From: Rhodospirillum sp.
GTDB taxonomy: Bacteria > Pseudomonadota > Alphaproteobacteria > Dongiales > Dongiaceae
Length of the DNA stretch: 64,000 nt
Direction of reading: 5' to 3'
NCBI GenBank assembly: GCA_013822765.1
Contig: PNKY01000006.1
Coordinates: 62,001-126,000 of the forward strand
A model generated the notes under the pieces. It was not told where the DNA came from, searched no databases, and saw only the letters and a program-made list of their open reading frames with translations. Below are positions 53,120 through 61,567 of this stretch, piece after piece (the stretch's first letter is position 1; every line of letters starts with the position of its first letter). The position numbers were made by a program, and so were the translations under genes.

Positions 53120-54160
53120 ATGCAATCCATCCGTTCCATTTCGGTCGTCGGCTGCCACGCCGAGGGCGAGGTCGGGGATGTCATCACCGGCGGCGTGCTG
53201 CCGCCGTCGGGTACTACGATGTACGATAAGATGCGCACCATGGAGCGCGAGCACGATCACGTCCGCAAGCTGCTGATGTGCGAACCGCGCGGGTCGGTGG
53301 CGCGGCATCTCAACTTCATCGTGCCGGCGACGCGGCCGGGCTGCGACTTCGGCGTCATCATCATGGAGCCCACCGAGTACGTGCCGATGTCGGGCTCCAA
53401 CATCATCTGCACCATCACGGTGGCGCTGGAGACCGGCATCGTGCCGATGAAAGAGCCGGCGACCGAGGTGACGGTCGACACGCCGGCCGGGCCGGTCAAG
53501 GCGGTCGCGCAGTGCCGCGACGGCAAATGCGTGTCGGTGGAGTTCGGCAACGTGCCATGCTTCGTCGACAAGCTGGACGCAACCATCGAGGTCGCCGGCG
53601 TGGGCTCGATCACCCTCGACGTCGCCTATGGCGGCATGTTCTACGCCATCGTGGACGCGACCAGGCTGGGCTATGAGATCGCGCCAAGCGAGGCGCGCGA
53701 GCTGGCGGTGCTGGGCGAGCAGATACGGCTGGCGGCGCGCGAGCAGCTGACGGTCGTGCATCCGGAGAATCCGGGCATCAATGGCGTCTCGATCGTGCAG
53801 CTCAACCGGCCGTTCGAAGGCATCGGCAAGGCGACGCGCAACACCTGCATCGTGGCGCCGGGCCGTTCCGACCGCAGCCCGACCGGGACCGGCACTTGCG
53901 CCCGCATGGCGGTGCTGCACGCGCGCGGCCAGATGAAGGCCGGCGACCACATGTTCCACGAGAGCATCATCGGCTCGCGCTTCAAGGGCACGATCGCGGG
54001 CGAAACCAGGATAGCAGGCCGCCCCGCGATCCTGCCGCGCATCGAGGGCCGGGCCTGGATCACCGGCTTCCACAGCTATTGCCTGGACGCCGGCGACCCC
54101 TATCCGGAGGGCTATGTGGTCGCGGACAGCTGGGGCGTCACGGGGACCATGTCCCAATAG
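53120..54160 (+). CDS. Proline racemase superfamily protein with Ser/Thr catalytic positions
   Basis: A 346-residue member of the proline racemase/hydroxyproline epimerase superfamily. The fold is complete: VGCHAEGEVGDVITGG, RGSVARHLNFIVPAT, EPTEYVPMSGSN, NPGINGVSIVQL, DRSPTGTGTCARMAVLHARG, GSRFKGTIAGE and YPEGYVVADSWG. In racemases two Cys act as acid/base; here the first position is S91 (MSGSN) and the second T255 (SPTGTG). Trans-3-hydroxyproline dehydratases carry Cys/Thr and some epimerases Ser/Cys, so Ser/Thr is unusual. It may be a dehydratase-like or a non-racemising enzyme. It diverges from the methyltransferase gene. A terminator follows 15 bp later. Confidence 0.8.
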   Translation: MQSIRSISVVGCHAEGEVGDVITGGVLPPSGTTMYDKMRTMEREHDHVRKLLMCEPRGSVARHLNFIVPATRPGCDFGVIIMEPTEYVPMSGSNIICTITVALETGIVPMKEPATEVTVDTPAGPVKAVAQCRDGKCVSVEFGNVPCFVDKLDATIEVAGVGSITLDVAYGGMFYAIVDATRLGYEIAPSEARELAVLGEQIRLAAREQLTVVHPENPGINGVSIVQLNRPFEGIGKATRNTCIVAPGRSDRSPTGTGTCARMAVLHARGQMKAGDHMFHESIIGSRFKGTIAGETRIAGRPAILPRIEGRAWITGFHSYCLDAGDPYPEGYVVADSWGVTGTMSQ

Positions 54161-54162
54161 TC

Positions 54163-54196
54163 CAAAGAGAAAACCGAGCCGTTTAACGGGCTCGGT
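54163..54196 (-). terminator. Rho-independent terminator of the DUF2336 gene
   Basis: Read on the minus strand, ACCGAGCC (54196-54189) pairs with GGCTCGGT (54180-54173) around an 8-nt loop and is followed by TTTTCTCTTT. It lies 27 bp past the DUF2336 stop. It may also serve the convergent proline racemase gene. Confidence 0.75.
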
Positions 54197-54222
54197 CTGA
54201 CGTCTTATCCCTGATTTCCCGT

Positions 54223-55329
54223 CTAAGCCGCGAGCTGCTGCAGGCGGTTCATCAGGTAGTCGGCGTTGCGCTGGTCGAGCTGCTCGAGGCGGGTCAGCAC
54301 GCGCTCGATCACCCTGGCGGCGAAGCGCTGGCGGTCGCGGTCGCCGCCGTCATAGTCCATGTCGCGCGCCACGTCGAAGGCGGCGCGGAAGGCCGGGAAC
54401 AGGTCGAGCGGCAGGTGCGCGTACTGATAGACCGACTGCATGCCGAGCACGCCCTGATCATGGATCAGCAGCCGGGCATTGATGATCGGCACGCCGGACA
54501 GCACCGACATCGCGGCCTCGAAGAACGCCATGTCGCCGCTGCACAGCGCGCGCAGGATCAGCGTCGGCGACAGGCGTCCGGCGCTGTGCAGCTGCTGGGC
54601 AAACTCGATCACATCGGTGCTCTTGGCGCCGGCGGGCAGCAACATGATGGTTGCCTTCTCACGCGCGGCCAGCACCAGGTCGGCAGCCATCTCGTCAGAG
54701 AGGTCGTGGCGCTCCACCAGATAGTCGCGCATGCTGGTGGAAACGATGTGGACAATGCGCTCGGACAAGGCGAGCGGCAGGTTCGGGCGCGTGACCAGCG
54801 AGTTGGTCACCGTCACGTCGGAACCGTGCTTGTCGAGGATCTTGCTGACTTCGGCATCGCCAAGCGCCGCGCCTTTGTTGGCGGCCAGCGCGGCGACCAC
54901 GCCGCTGGTCTTGCCGTGATCGATCAAGGCGTTTGCGACCTCGCCGGAAACTTCGGCGCGCTTGGCGACCGCGGTCTGCTTCTCGGCGCTGGAGGAGCGG
55001 ACGATCTCGACCAGGTCGGCGTCGCTCAACACCTTGGAGAATTCGAGGACGGGCAGCGAGACCTGCTCGACGTCCTTGGCCATCTTGACCGCGATGTCGT
55101 GCGGCAGGTTGGCGCTGGACTTCAGGTGGCTGGAAAGGGACTCGCGGACCTTGACCTCGGCATCCTGCACCATGACGCGGAAGATCTGTTCGGCGAGCTG
55201 GCGTTCCGCCTCGGACAACGCCCCGCGCTCGAACGCTGCGGCGACCTTGGCGGCGGTTTCGGCGCGGGCCTCTCCACTGGGATTGGCGATCAGCCGTTGA
55301 ACGTCCGCGGCGGTCAGCAATTGTGCCAT
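54223..55329 (-). CDS. DUF2336 domain protein
   Basis: A 368-residue, mostly helical protein of the DUF2336 family, which is specific to alphaproteobacteria. Characteristic segments are AEQIFRVMVQDAEVKVRESLSSHLKSS, LPVLEFSKVLSDADLVEIVRS, HGSDVTVTNSLVTRPNLPLALSERIVHIVS and DMAFFEAAMSVLSGVPIINARLLI. It looks like HEAT-like repeats. The function is unknown; some are near regulatory or surface genes. Start at the ATG 55329 (GGAG 7 nt upstream); an ATG-type extension to 55386 is less likely. Confidence 0.85.
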   Translation of the reverse strand: MAQLLTAADVQRLIANPSGEARAETAAKVAAAFERGALSEAERQLAEQIFRVMVQDAEVKVRESLSSHLKSSANLPHDIAVKMAKDVEQVSLPVLEFSKVLSDADLVEIVRSSSAEKQTAVAKRAEVSGEVANALIDHGKTSGVVAALAANKGAALGDAEVSKILDKHGSDVTVTNSLVTRPNLPLALSERIVHIVSTSMRDYLVERHDLSDEMAADLVLAAREKATIMLLPAGAKSTDVIEFAQQLHSAGRLSPTLILRALCSGDMAFFEAAMSVLSGVPIINARLLIHDQGVLGMQSVYQYAHLPLDLFPAFRAAFDVARDMDYDGGDRDRQRFAARVIERVLTRLEQLDQRNADYLMNRLQQLAA

Positions 55330-55408
55330 GAGCAAACTCCGTAAATCGGGCGCGATTCCCTGATTCGACGCCGTCGGACCAGTCAAACAAAGAAGGGTTA
55401 ATAATCCG

Positions 55409-56767
55409 CTACTTTGCCGCCTGGGCAGCGCTTATGGCGCGCTCCACGGAGCGCGCGAGTTTGTCAGCAATTTCATCAACTTGTGCGTCCACCAAAATGA
55501 ACGGCGGGGCCAGGACAACGTGGTCCCCGCGTACCCCATCGATACACCCGCCGGTGGGGTAGCAGACGATACCTTCTTCAAACCCGGCACGCCGAATACG
55601 TTGCCACAACTTGGCTTTTGGATCGAAAGGTTCCTTGCTGTCGCGGTCGGCCACCAGCTCCAGCCCGATGAAAAGTCCGCGGCCCCGGATGTCGCCGACA
55701 TGCGGGTGCTGGCCGAAGCGCTCCTCCAGTCGGCCAAACAGCAGAGCGCTCAAATGCCGCACGCGGGCGAGCAGCCCCTCTTGCTCGATCGCCTTCTGGA
55801 CACCGAGGGCGGCAGCGACGGCGATGGTGTGGCCGGCATAAGTGTGGCCGTGCTTGAGGCTGCCGGAGCCGTCGGCGATGGCGTCGAAGATCCGTTGCGA
55901 GATGAGCAGGCCGCCGATCGGCTGGTAGCCGCCGCCCAGGCCCTTGGCCATGGTGAGGATGTCAGGCGCCACGCCATCCTCGTTGCAGGCGTACATGTGG
56001 CCGGTGCGGCCCATGCCGCACATCACCTCGTCGAACACCAACAGCACGCCGTGGCGGTCACAGATCTCGCGCAAGCGCTTCAGGTAGCCCGGCACCGGCG
56101 GGGCACAGCCGAGGGAGGCGCCGACCACCGGCTCGGCGAAGAAGGCCGCGACGTTCTCGGCGCCCAGGCGCTGGATCGCCGTCTCCAGTTCGTCGGCGAC
56201 CCGCAGGCCGTATTGCTCGGCGCTCTCATTCGCTCGGCGGTCGCGATATTCGTAGCACGGCGCGATGTGCGTCACGTCCATCAGCAGCGGCTGATAAGGC
56301 GCGCGTCTGTTGGCGTCGCCGCCGAGCGCCAGCGCACCAAGGGTGTTGCCGTGATAGGAGCGCTCACGCGCGATGAACAGACGGCGCGAGGGCTGGCCGA
56401 TCTCCAGGAAATACTGCCGGGCCAGCTTCATCGCCGCCTCGACCGCTTCCGAGCCGCTGCCGACGAAGAAGGCTTTGGTCAGGCCGGCCGGCGCCTGCGC
56501 CACCAGGCGCTCGGACAGCTCCTCGATCGCCTGCGTAGTGAAGAACATCGAATACGCGTAGGCCACCGAGTCCAGCTGGCGCTTGATCTCCTCGATCACC
56601 CGCGGATGAGAATGGCCGAGGCACGAGACCGCGGGGCCGCCCGAGGCATCGAGGTAGCGCTTGCCGTCATCGTCGATGAGATAGGCGCCTTCGCCTTTCA
56701 CCACCACCGGCACCGGATTGTGCAGGTCGCGTTGGAACAGCGCGCTTTTCTTCGGTTCCAGCAGCAT
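55409..56767 (-). CDS. Class III PLP aminotransferase (acetylornithine/omega type)
   Basis: A 452-residue fold-type I aminotransferase. Landmarks are YLIDDDGKRYLDASGGPAVSCLGHSHPRV, FFVGSGSEAVEAAMKLARQYF, RERSYHGNTLGALALGG, VFDEVMCGMGRTG, and DILTMAKGLGGGYQPIGGLL, with the PLP Lys in MAKGLGGG. The C-terminal ends in HVVLAPPFIL. It transfers an amino group from an omega-amino compound. It starts 15 nt after the Mla-associated lipoprotein stop on the same strand, so it is co-transcribed with the lipid operon although no functional link is known. The exact substrate is not resolved. Confidence 0.88.
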   Translation of the reverse strand: MLLEPKKSALFQRDLHNPVPVVVKGEGAYLIDDDGKRYLDASGGPAVSCLGHSHPRVIEEIKRQLDSVAYAYSMFFTTQAIEELSERLVAQAPAGLTKAFFVGSGSEAVEAAMKLARQYFLEIGQPSRRLFIARERSYHGNTLGALALGGDANRRAPYQPLLMDVTHIAPCYEYRDRRANESAEQYGLRVADELETAIQRLGAENVAAFFAEPVVGASLGCAPPVPGYLKRLREICDRHGVLLVFDEVMCGMGRTGHMYACNEDGVAPDILTMAKGLGGGYQPIGGLLISQRIFDAIADGSGSLKHGHTYAGHTIAVAAALGVQKAIEQEGLLARVRHLSALLFGRLEERFGQHPHVGDIRGRGLFIGLELVADRDSKEPFDPKAKLWQRIRRAGFEEGIVCYPTGGCIDGVRGDHVVLAPPFILVDAQVDEIADKLARSVERAISAAQAAK

Positions 56768-56781
56768 CGGTATTCCTGGCT

Positions 56782-57387
56782 CTAGCTCTGGGTTGGAGCG
56801 GTGAGCACGCCCACAACCACCTCTTCGAAGGCCTGACTGGCAGCGCGATCGAATGCCTCGACGATCTGCGGCAGCGAATTGCCGGCCGCCGCCACCTTCT
56901 GCTCCGTGAGGATGTTCGCGACAATGCGCCGGTCCGGCATCCGCACCAGCTTGGCAGCGAGGCGCAGATGGGCGGTGGGCACCTCGCCGGAATACTCCGC
57001 CTGGAAGTCCCGCAGGTCGGACTGCAGCACGTAATCCGGCCGCAGGCCGACGGCGTCGCGCCCGACCGAGACGATGGCGTTCGAGGCCTCGAAGCTCTCG
57101 ATCAGCTTGTCCTGGAGGAGGATCGGCGCGTAGTCGGCCCAAGCGCCTTTGGCGAAATACTCGACGACGCCGGGCGAGCGTGTCAGAGCAATCCGCGTGC
57201 TGTTGAGATCCGCGGACGCGACCGGCGTGCCGACCACCAGCTGCCAATCGACGTCAGGCAGCGACTGCTCGAACCGAGAGACCGCCGATAGGGCGTAAAG
57301 CGGTACCGGGTCGTTGACCTTGGGGATCACGCCGCAGCCGCCAAGCACGGCACCGCCGGCCAACAAGACGTGACGGCGGCTGATCAT
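56782..57387 (-). CDS. ABC-type transport auxiliary lipoprotein (PqiC/MlaD-associated)
   Basis: A 201-residue lipoprotein with signal MISRRHVLLAGGAVLGGC (lipobox Cys18). The body matches the ABC transport auxiliary lipoprotein family (VPLYALSAVSRFEQSLPDVDWQLVVGTPVAS, DYAPILLQDKLIESFEAS, VLQSDLRDFQAEYSG). In phospholipid transport operons this protein sits at the outer membrane or periplasm with the MCE protein. The start overlaps the MCE gene by 4 nt, so translation is coupled. Confidence 0.87.
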   Translation of the reverse strand: MISRRHVLLAGGAVLGGCGVIPKVNDPVPLYALSAVSRFEQSLPDVDWQLVVGTPVASADLNSTRIALTRSPGVVEYFAKGAWADYAPILLQDKLIESFEASNAIVSVGRDAVGLRPDYVLQSDLRDFQAEYSGEVPTAHLRLAAKLVRMPDRRIVANILTEQKVAAAGNSLPQIVEAFDRAASQAFEEVVVGVLTAPTQS

Positions 57388-58322
57388 GGCGTATCCACTC
57401 CGGTGCTGCGATCGTTGAGGAGGAACCGCGCCGGGTCCTTTTCGAACTGGTTCGAGATGCGCGTCATCGATGCCACCAGCCGGCGCAGTTCGCTAACCAG
57501 CTCGCCGGCCTCGTAGAGGGTGGTGGCGGAGAATTGCTTCAAGGGCTCGCGGTTATCGTCGATCACGCCGGAGAGCTGCTTGGAGGTCTTGTTGAAGCTC
57601 TCCGCCATCAAGGCGAAATTCTTCGCCGCCTTGGTGGCATCGCCGCGCATGTCGCCGACGGTGCCGCGCAGCTCGACCGCGAGCGCGGAGAACTCCTTGG
57701 CGGCGTTGTTCAGCTCCTGGATCGCGCCGCTGGCGTCGGTGATCACGCCCTCGGCCGAGGTGGCGCCGCCCACCAGCTGCTGCGTGATCTTCTCGAGGTT
57801 GGCGAGCGAGTTGCTGAAGGCCTGGCGGTTCTTGTCGCTGAGCAGGTCGCTCATGCGCTGGGTGATCTCGTCGATCTTGGTCAGAAGATCGGGCACGCGG
57901 CGCACGATCTGCTCCAGCGCCGACGGGCCGGCATTGATCTCGCTGTCAGGCGCCAGCAGCGCAGCCGTGCTGGTGCCGCGGCTGACCTGCACCACCACGC
58001 CGCCGGCGAGGCCCTGTAGCTCCAGCGTCGCCTTCGAATCGACGCGGATCGGCGTGCCCTCGCGGATGGCGAGATCGACCCGCGCCAGCTCGCTGTTCTC
58101 GGGATCGATGCGCACGTCGGTCACGCGGCCGACCGGGATGCCGCCGAACAGGACGGTGCTGTCGACCCTGAGCTGCGACACCGAGCCCGAGAAGCGGACA
58201 AAGTAGTTGTAGTATTTGACCTCGCCTTCGAAGCGGGCGAGCCAGAACACGAAAAAGGCGATCGCCAGGACCGAGGAAAGGACGAAGGCCCCGATGGTGA
58301 TGTGCTTGGCGCGGGTTTCCAT
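57384..58322 (-). CDS. mlaD: MCE-domain substrate-binding protein (MlaD type)
   Basis: A 312-residue protein with an N-terminal membrane anchor (about 8-28: ITIGAFVLSSVLAIAFFVFWLA), one MCE domain (about 40-120, with VRFSGSVSQLRVDSTVLFGGIPVGRVTDVRID) and a long helical coiled-coil tail. It forms the periplasmic hexameric ring that shuttles phospholipid. The tail is longer than in E. coli MlaD, as usual in alphaproteobacteria. Operon order mlaE-mlaF-mlaD-lipoprotein. Confidence 0.9.
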   Translation of the reverse strand: METRAKHITIGAFVLSSVLAIAFFVFWLARFEGEVKYYNYFVRFSGSVSQLRVDSTVLFGGIPVGRVTDVRIDPENSELARVDLAIREGTPIRVDSKATLELQGLAGGVVVQVSRGTSTAALLAPDSEINAGPSALEQIVRRVPDLLTKIDEITQRMSDLLSDKNRQAFSNSLANLEKITQQLVGGATSAEGVITDASGAIQELNNAAKEFSALAVELRGTVGDMRGDATKAAKNFALMAESFNKTSKQLSGVIDDNREPLKQFSATTLYEAGELVSELRRLVASMTRISNQFEKDPARFLLNDRSTGVDTP

Positions 58323-58337
58323 GGCTTCGCTCCCCGC

Positions 58338-59111
58338 TCAATCCGCCGCGATGCCGGCGGCACGGGCGCGCGGCCCGTGGAAGTAGCTCTGAATCCAGGG
58401 GTGCGGATCGCGCATCAGTTCTTCCAGGGTCCCCACTTTGATCTTCTTGTCTACCAGGACCGCAATCCGGTCGCAAATCGTGACCAGCGAATCGAGGTCG
58501 TGGGTGATCATGACCACGGTCAGGCCCAGGCTCTTCTGCAGGCTGCGGATCAGCTGGTCGAAGTCGGCGGCGCCGATCGGGTCGAGGCCGGCAGTCGGCT
58601 CGTCCAGGAACAGGATCTCTGCGTCGAGCGCCAGCGCCCGCGCCAGGCCGACGCGCTTTTTCATGCCGCCGGACAGCTGGGATGGATACTTGGCGGTTGC
58701 TTCGACCGGCAGGCCCACCAGCTTCACCTTCAGCCCCGCCAGCTCGTCCATCAGGCCCTGGGGGATGTCGCCGCGCTCGCGCATCGGGGCCTGGATGTTC
58801 TCGGCGACGGTGAGCGAGGAGAACAGGGCGCCGTTCTGGAACAGAACGCCCCAGCGCGTCTGCAGCCGGCGCAGCGCCTCCTCGTCCAGTTCGCGCGTCA
58901 GCTGGCCGAGCACGCGGATGTCGCCTTCGGCCGGACGGTTGAGGCCGATGATGGTGCGCAGCAGCACCGATTTGCCGGTGCCCGAGCCGCCGACCACGCC
59001 GATCACCTCGCCGCGCCGGATGTCGAGGTCGAGTCCGTCATGCAGCACCTGCTCGCCGAACCGGTTCACCAGGCCGCGGATCTCGATCACGTTGGGGCTG
59101 CGCTGGGGCAT
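58338..59111 (-). CDS. mlaF: Phospholipid ABC transporter ATP-binding protein (MlaF)
   Basis: A 257-residue ABC ATPase with Walker A GGSGTGKSVLL, signature LSGGMKKRVGLARAL, Walker B ILFLDEPTAGLDP and the H-loop MITHDL. The first residues, NVIEIRGLVNRFGEQVLHDGLDLDI, and the ..LMDELAGLKVKLVGLP segment fit MlaF/Ttg2A. It begins 1 nt after the mlaE stop (TGAGATG). It powers lipid transport between the outer and inner membranes. Confidence 0.93.
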   Translation of the reverse strand: MPQRSPNVIEIRGLVNRFGEQVLHDGLDLDIRRGEVIGVVGGSGTGKSVLLRTIIGLNRPAEGDIRVLGQLTRELDEEALRRLQTRWGVLFQNGALFSSLTVAENIQAPMRERGDIPQGLMDELAGLKVKLVGLPVEATAKYPSQLSGGMKKRVGLARALALDAEILFLDEPTAGLDPIGAADFDQLIRSLQKSLGLTVVMITHDLDSLVTICDRIAVLVDKKIKVGTLEELMRDPHPWIQSYFHGPRARAAGIAAD

Positions 59112-59112
59112 C

Positions 59113-60240
59113 TCAGATATTCATGATTGCGAACAGGACGGAGAACAAGGCATCGAAAATGATGACCAGGAAGATGCCCTCCACGACCGAGCGGGTGGTC
59201 ATCTGCCCAACGCTCTCCGCGCTGCCGCTGACGCGCAGGCCCTCGAAACAGCCGACCAGCGCAATCAGCATTGCGAAGACTGGCGCCTTCACCATACCGA
59301 CCCAGAATTGCGTCGCGTCCACCACATCGTTCAGGCGGCCGACATATTGACCGAAGGTTTCGTTGGCCAGCGTCACATACATGACGCCGCCGCCCAGCAG
59401 GCCCATGACGTCCGCAAAGAACGTGAGGATCGGCAGCGTCACGATGAGAGCGGCAACGCGCGGAATGACCAACACCTCCATCGGGTCGAGGCCCATGGTG
59501 CGCAGCGCATCCACCTCCTCGCTCACCTGCATGGTGCCGATCTGAGCCGTGAAGGCCGAGCCCGAACGGCCGGCGATGACAATCGCCGTCAAAAGGATTC
59601 CCATCTCGCGCAGGACGGAGATGCCGACCAGGTTCACGGTCAGATACAGGGCATTGAACTGCCGCAGCTGGCCGGCGCCTTGATAGGCCAGCACGACGCC
59701 AACCAGGAAGGAGATCAGGCCGACGATCGGCAGGGCGTTGATGCCGGTCTGCTCGACGTGAACCAGAAAGGGGGTCCAGCGGAACCGCCGCGGATTGGCA
59801 ATGACACGCCCCGTCGCCAGCACGAACTCGCCGAAGAACGCCACCAAGTTCAGCGTTTCGGTCAGCGCCTCGTCGACACCCGCGCCGACATCGGCGACCC
59901 AGTCGGTCATCGTGCGCGGCCTGGCCTTATCGGGCAGGACCTTGGGGCCGGCAGTCAGCACCCGCTCCGCCAATGGCTGGAACTCCGGCGGCAGGTTCTG
60001 CCAGGGAATCTCCTGACCGCCTTCGCCCTGACCGGTCGCGCGCGCCAGCAGCCACGCACCGGCGGTGTCGATGGCCTCGATCTCGGCCAGGTCCAAAGCC
60101 CGGGCGGCGCTGTCTTTCGGGAGCGATTCGACCGTCCGCTCAAGATCCGCGGCATGCTCGATGGTCCAGGCGCCACCCGCCTGCAGCACAGCGCCCTCGC
60201 GGCCTTGCGCGAGCTTGATCCAGCCGGGTTGGTCGGTCAT
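59113..60240 (-). CDS. mlaE: Phospholipid ABC permease MlaE with N-terminal STAS-like domain
   Basis: A 375-residue permease. The N-terminal 95 residues form a STAS-like domain (GAWTIEHAADLERTV, ARALDLAEIEAIDTAGAWLLARA), as MlaB, fused to MlaE. The membrane part has GINALPIVGLISFLVGVVLAYQGAGQLRQFNA, LTAIVIAGRSGSAFTAQIGTMQVSEEVDALRTMGLDPMEVLVIPRVAALI, and C-terminal helices ending IFDALFSVLFAIMNI. So mlaB and mlaE are one gene, a fusion common in alphaproteobacteria. The ATG at 60240 is used; the frame extends upstream to 60345 without support. Confidence 0.93.
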   Translation of the reverse strand: MTDQPGWIKLAQGREGAVLQAGGAWTIEHAADLERTVESLPKDSAARALDLAEIEAIDTAGAWLLARATGQGEGGQEIPWQNLPPEFQPLAERVLTAGPKVLPDKARPRTMTDWVADVGAGVDEALTETLNLVAFFGEFVLATGRVIANPRRFRWTPFLVHVEQTGINALPIVGLISFLVGVVLAYQGAGQLRQFNALYLTVNLVGISVLREMGILLTAIVIAGRSGSAFTAQIGTMQVSEEVDALRTMGLDPMEVLVIPRVAALIVTLPILTFFADVMGLLGGGVMYVTLANETFGQYVGRLNDVVDATQFWVGMVKAPVFAMLIALVGCFEGLRVSGSAESVGQMTTRSVVEGIFLVIIFDALFSVLFAIMNI

Positions 60241-60374
60241 TTGGACGAGAAATGCCCCTTTCCAAAAGGCGATCGCAGTGTAGTGTCGCCTTCCGGGCGG
60301 CCGCAACAGCCATCGACATTCGGACTTACCGGCCTCCCCGCTCATTCAAAGAGGCATGTATCAAGGAGCCATGT

Positions 60375-60923
60375 ATGACGTCTCAGGTGACGTCCAGCAT
60401 CAAGGGACACAACGCACTGGTCGCGAAACGGTCGGCGGTCGATTCGACCGGCGCGCTCCGGCTCGAACCGATCGACGGATTGGAAGTCCGTTTTACGCGT
60501 CCGGTGCCCCACGAGGACGGGCACGTGATCGAGATCGCCCGGCAGGGATGGGAGATCCTGGATCAGCCCGTGGTTCAGGTGTACATGACCACGACCTTGC
60601 CCGGCCGCCATCGCGCGTGGGGGCTGCATCGCTTCAGCACGGACCGGCTGTTCGTGGCGCGCGGACTCATCAAGATCGCGGTCTATGACGGCCGCACCGA
60701 TTCGCCGACCTTCGGATACGTCAACGAGTTCACCCTGAGCGATCGCAGTCCCGGTCTCGTCGTCGTTTCGCCCAACCTCTATCACGGCTGGAAGAACATC
60801 GGGACGGACGAGGCCATCGTGATCAACATGCCGACCAGCACCTATCAATACGAAGAGCCCGACGCCTGGATCCTGCCCTGGGACAGCCAGGAGGCGCAGG
60901 AGCTGATCCCCTATCGCTTCTGA
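60375..60923 (+). CDS. RmlC-like cupin (dTDP-4-dehydrorhamnose 3,5-epimerase-related)
   Basis: A 182-residue single-cupin protein. The motif RFTRPVPHEDGHVIEIAR, VYMTTTLPGRHRAWGLHRFSTDRLFVARGLIKIAVYDGR and YHGWKNIGTDEAIVINMPTSTYQYEEPD match the RmlC-type sugar epimerase fold: the HRAWGLHR is like the conserved HxR pairing and the YE(E)PD is family-typical. A nucleotide-sugar epimerase role is inferred; no other sugar genes are near. Start at the ATG 60375 (GGAG 6 nt upstream) rather than 60371, which is in another frame. It diverges from mlaE. Confidence 0.82.
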   Translation: MTSQVTSSIKGHNALVAKRSAVDSTGALRLEPIDGLEVRFTRPVPHEDGHVIEIARQGWEILDQPVVQVYMTTTLPGRHRAWGLHRFSTDRLFVARGLIKIAVYDGRTDSPTFGYVNEFTLSDRSPGLVVVSPNLYHGWKNIGTDEAIVINMPTSTYQYEEPDAWILPWDSQEAQELIPYRF

Positions 60924-60936
60924 GAGCGGCCGCGGG

Positions 60937-61389
60937 TCAAACGGCGAGGATTTCTGCCAGGTGCTGCGGCAGCTCCTGCTCGGCATGCCGCGTGAGGTCC
61001 TTGGCGAGTTCGGCCGACACCAGCTTCCTGGTCTGGTCGCCCAGCTCGGTCCGCAGGTCGCCGAGAGTCGCGGGCGGCGCGATCAGGATCAGGCGATCGA
61101 ACGCCTTGTTGGCCGCGGCGGCGTCCAGGACCTTCGCCATCTCGCGCGCGAATTTGTGCTTCTCGAAGCGGTGCCAGTCGGTCTGCGGCTCCAAGGCGGA
61201 GCGGCCATTGCCGACGCTGCTGGAGGCGCGACCCGGCTTGTCGGCCAGGATGTCCCGGTCATGGTGGTGCAGATCGGCCTTGTGCGTCGCGCCCGACACA
61301 GGCTGCAGCCCCTTGCCCACGCCGTGATTGGCATAGAGCCGGGCCCGGGCGCCGTCGGCGACCAGAACATATGTAACCGTCTTCTTCAT
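60937..61389 (-). CDS. Host-attachment-family protein (baeRF-like)
   Basis: A 150-residue protein of the Host_attach family, recognised by TYVLVADGARARLYANHG, HHHDRDILADKPGRASSSVGNGRSALEPQTDWHRFEKHKFAREMAKVLDAAAANKAFDRLILIAPPATLGDLR, and the C-terminal AELAKDLTRHAEQELP. It is related to the eRF1-like (baeRF) fold. The name comes from an Agrobacterium plant-attachment gene; the real molecular role, perhaps ribosome-related, is unknown. Convergent with the RmlC-like gene, 14 bp apart. Confidence 0.85.
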   Translation of the reverse strand: MKKTVTYVLVADGARARLYANHGVGKGLQPVSGATHKADLHHHDRDILADKPGRASSSVGNGRSALEPQTDWHRFEKHKFAREMAKVLDAAAANKAFDRLILIAPPATLGDLRTELGDQTRKLVSAELAKDLTRHAEQELPQHLAEILAV

Positions 61390-61507
61390 GATTTACTCCG
61401 GGAAATGGCCGAATCCCTCTGGCAAAGCGCCTCGCGGCGCACCCCTTTATGCCATGTAGGCACTCCCCTGCCCGGCACAATGGAAAATTCGGGTCCGCGC
61501 TGGACGC

Positions 61508-61545
61508 AAAAACAATGCGGCCAGAATGAAACCCTGGCCGCATTG
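61508..61545 (-). terminator. Rho-independent terminator of the decarboxylase gene
   Basis: On the minus strand, CAATGCGGCCAG (61545-61534 side, 12 bp) pairs perfectly with CTGGCCGCATTG around a 9-nt loop, followed directly by TTTTT. It lies 23 bp after the stop of the ornithine/lysine decarboxylase gene. Textbook intrinsic terminator. Confidence 0.9.
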
Positions 61546-61567
61546 CCACGCCGAATGGAGCGTCTTG

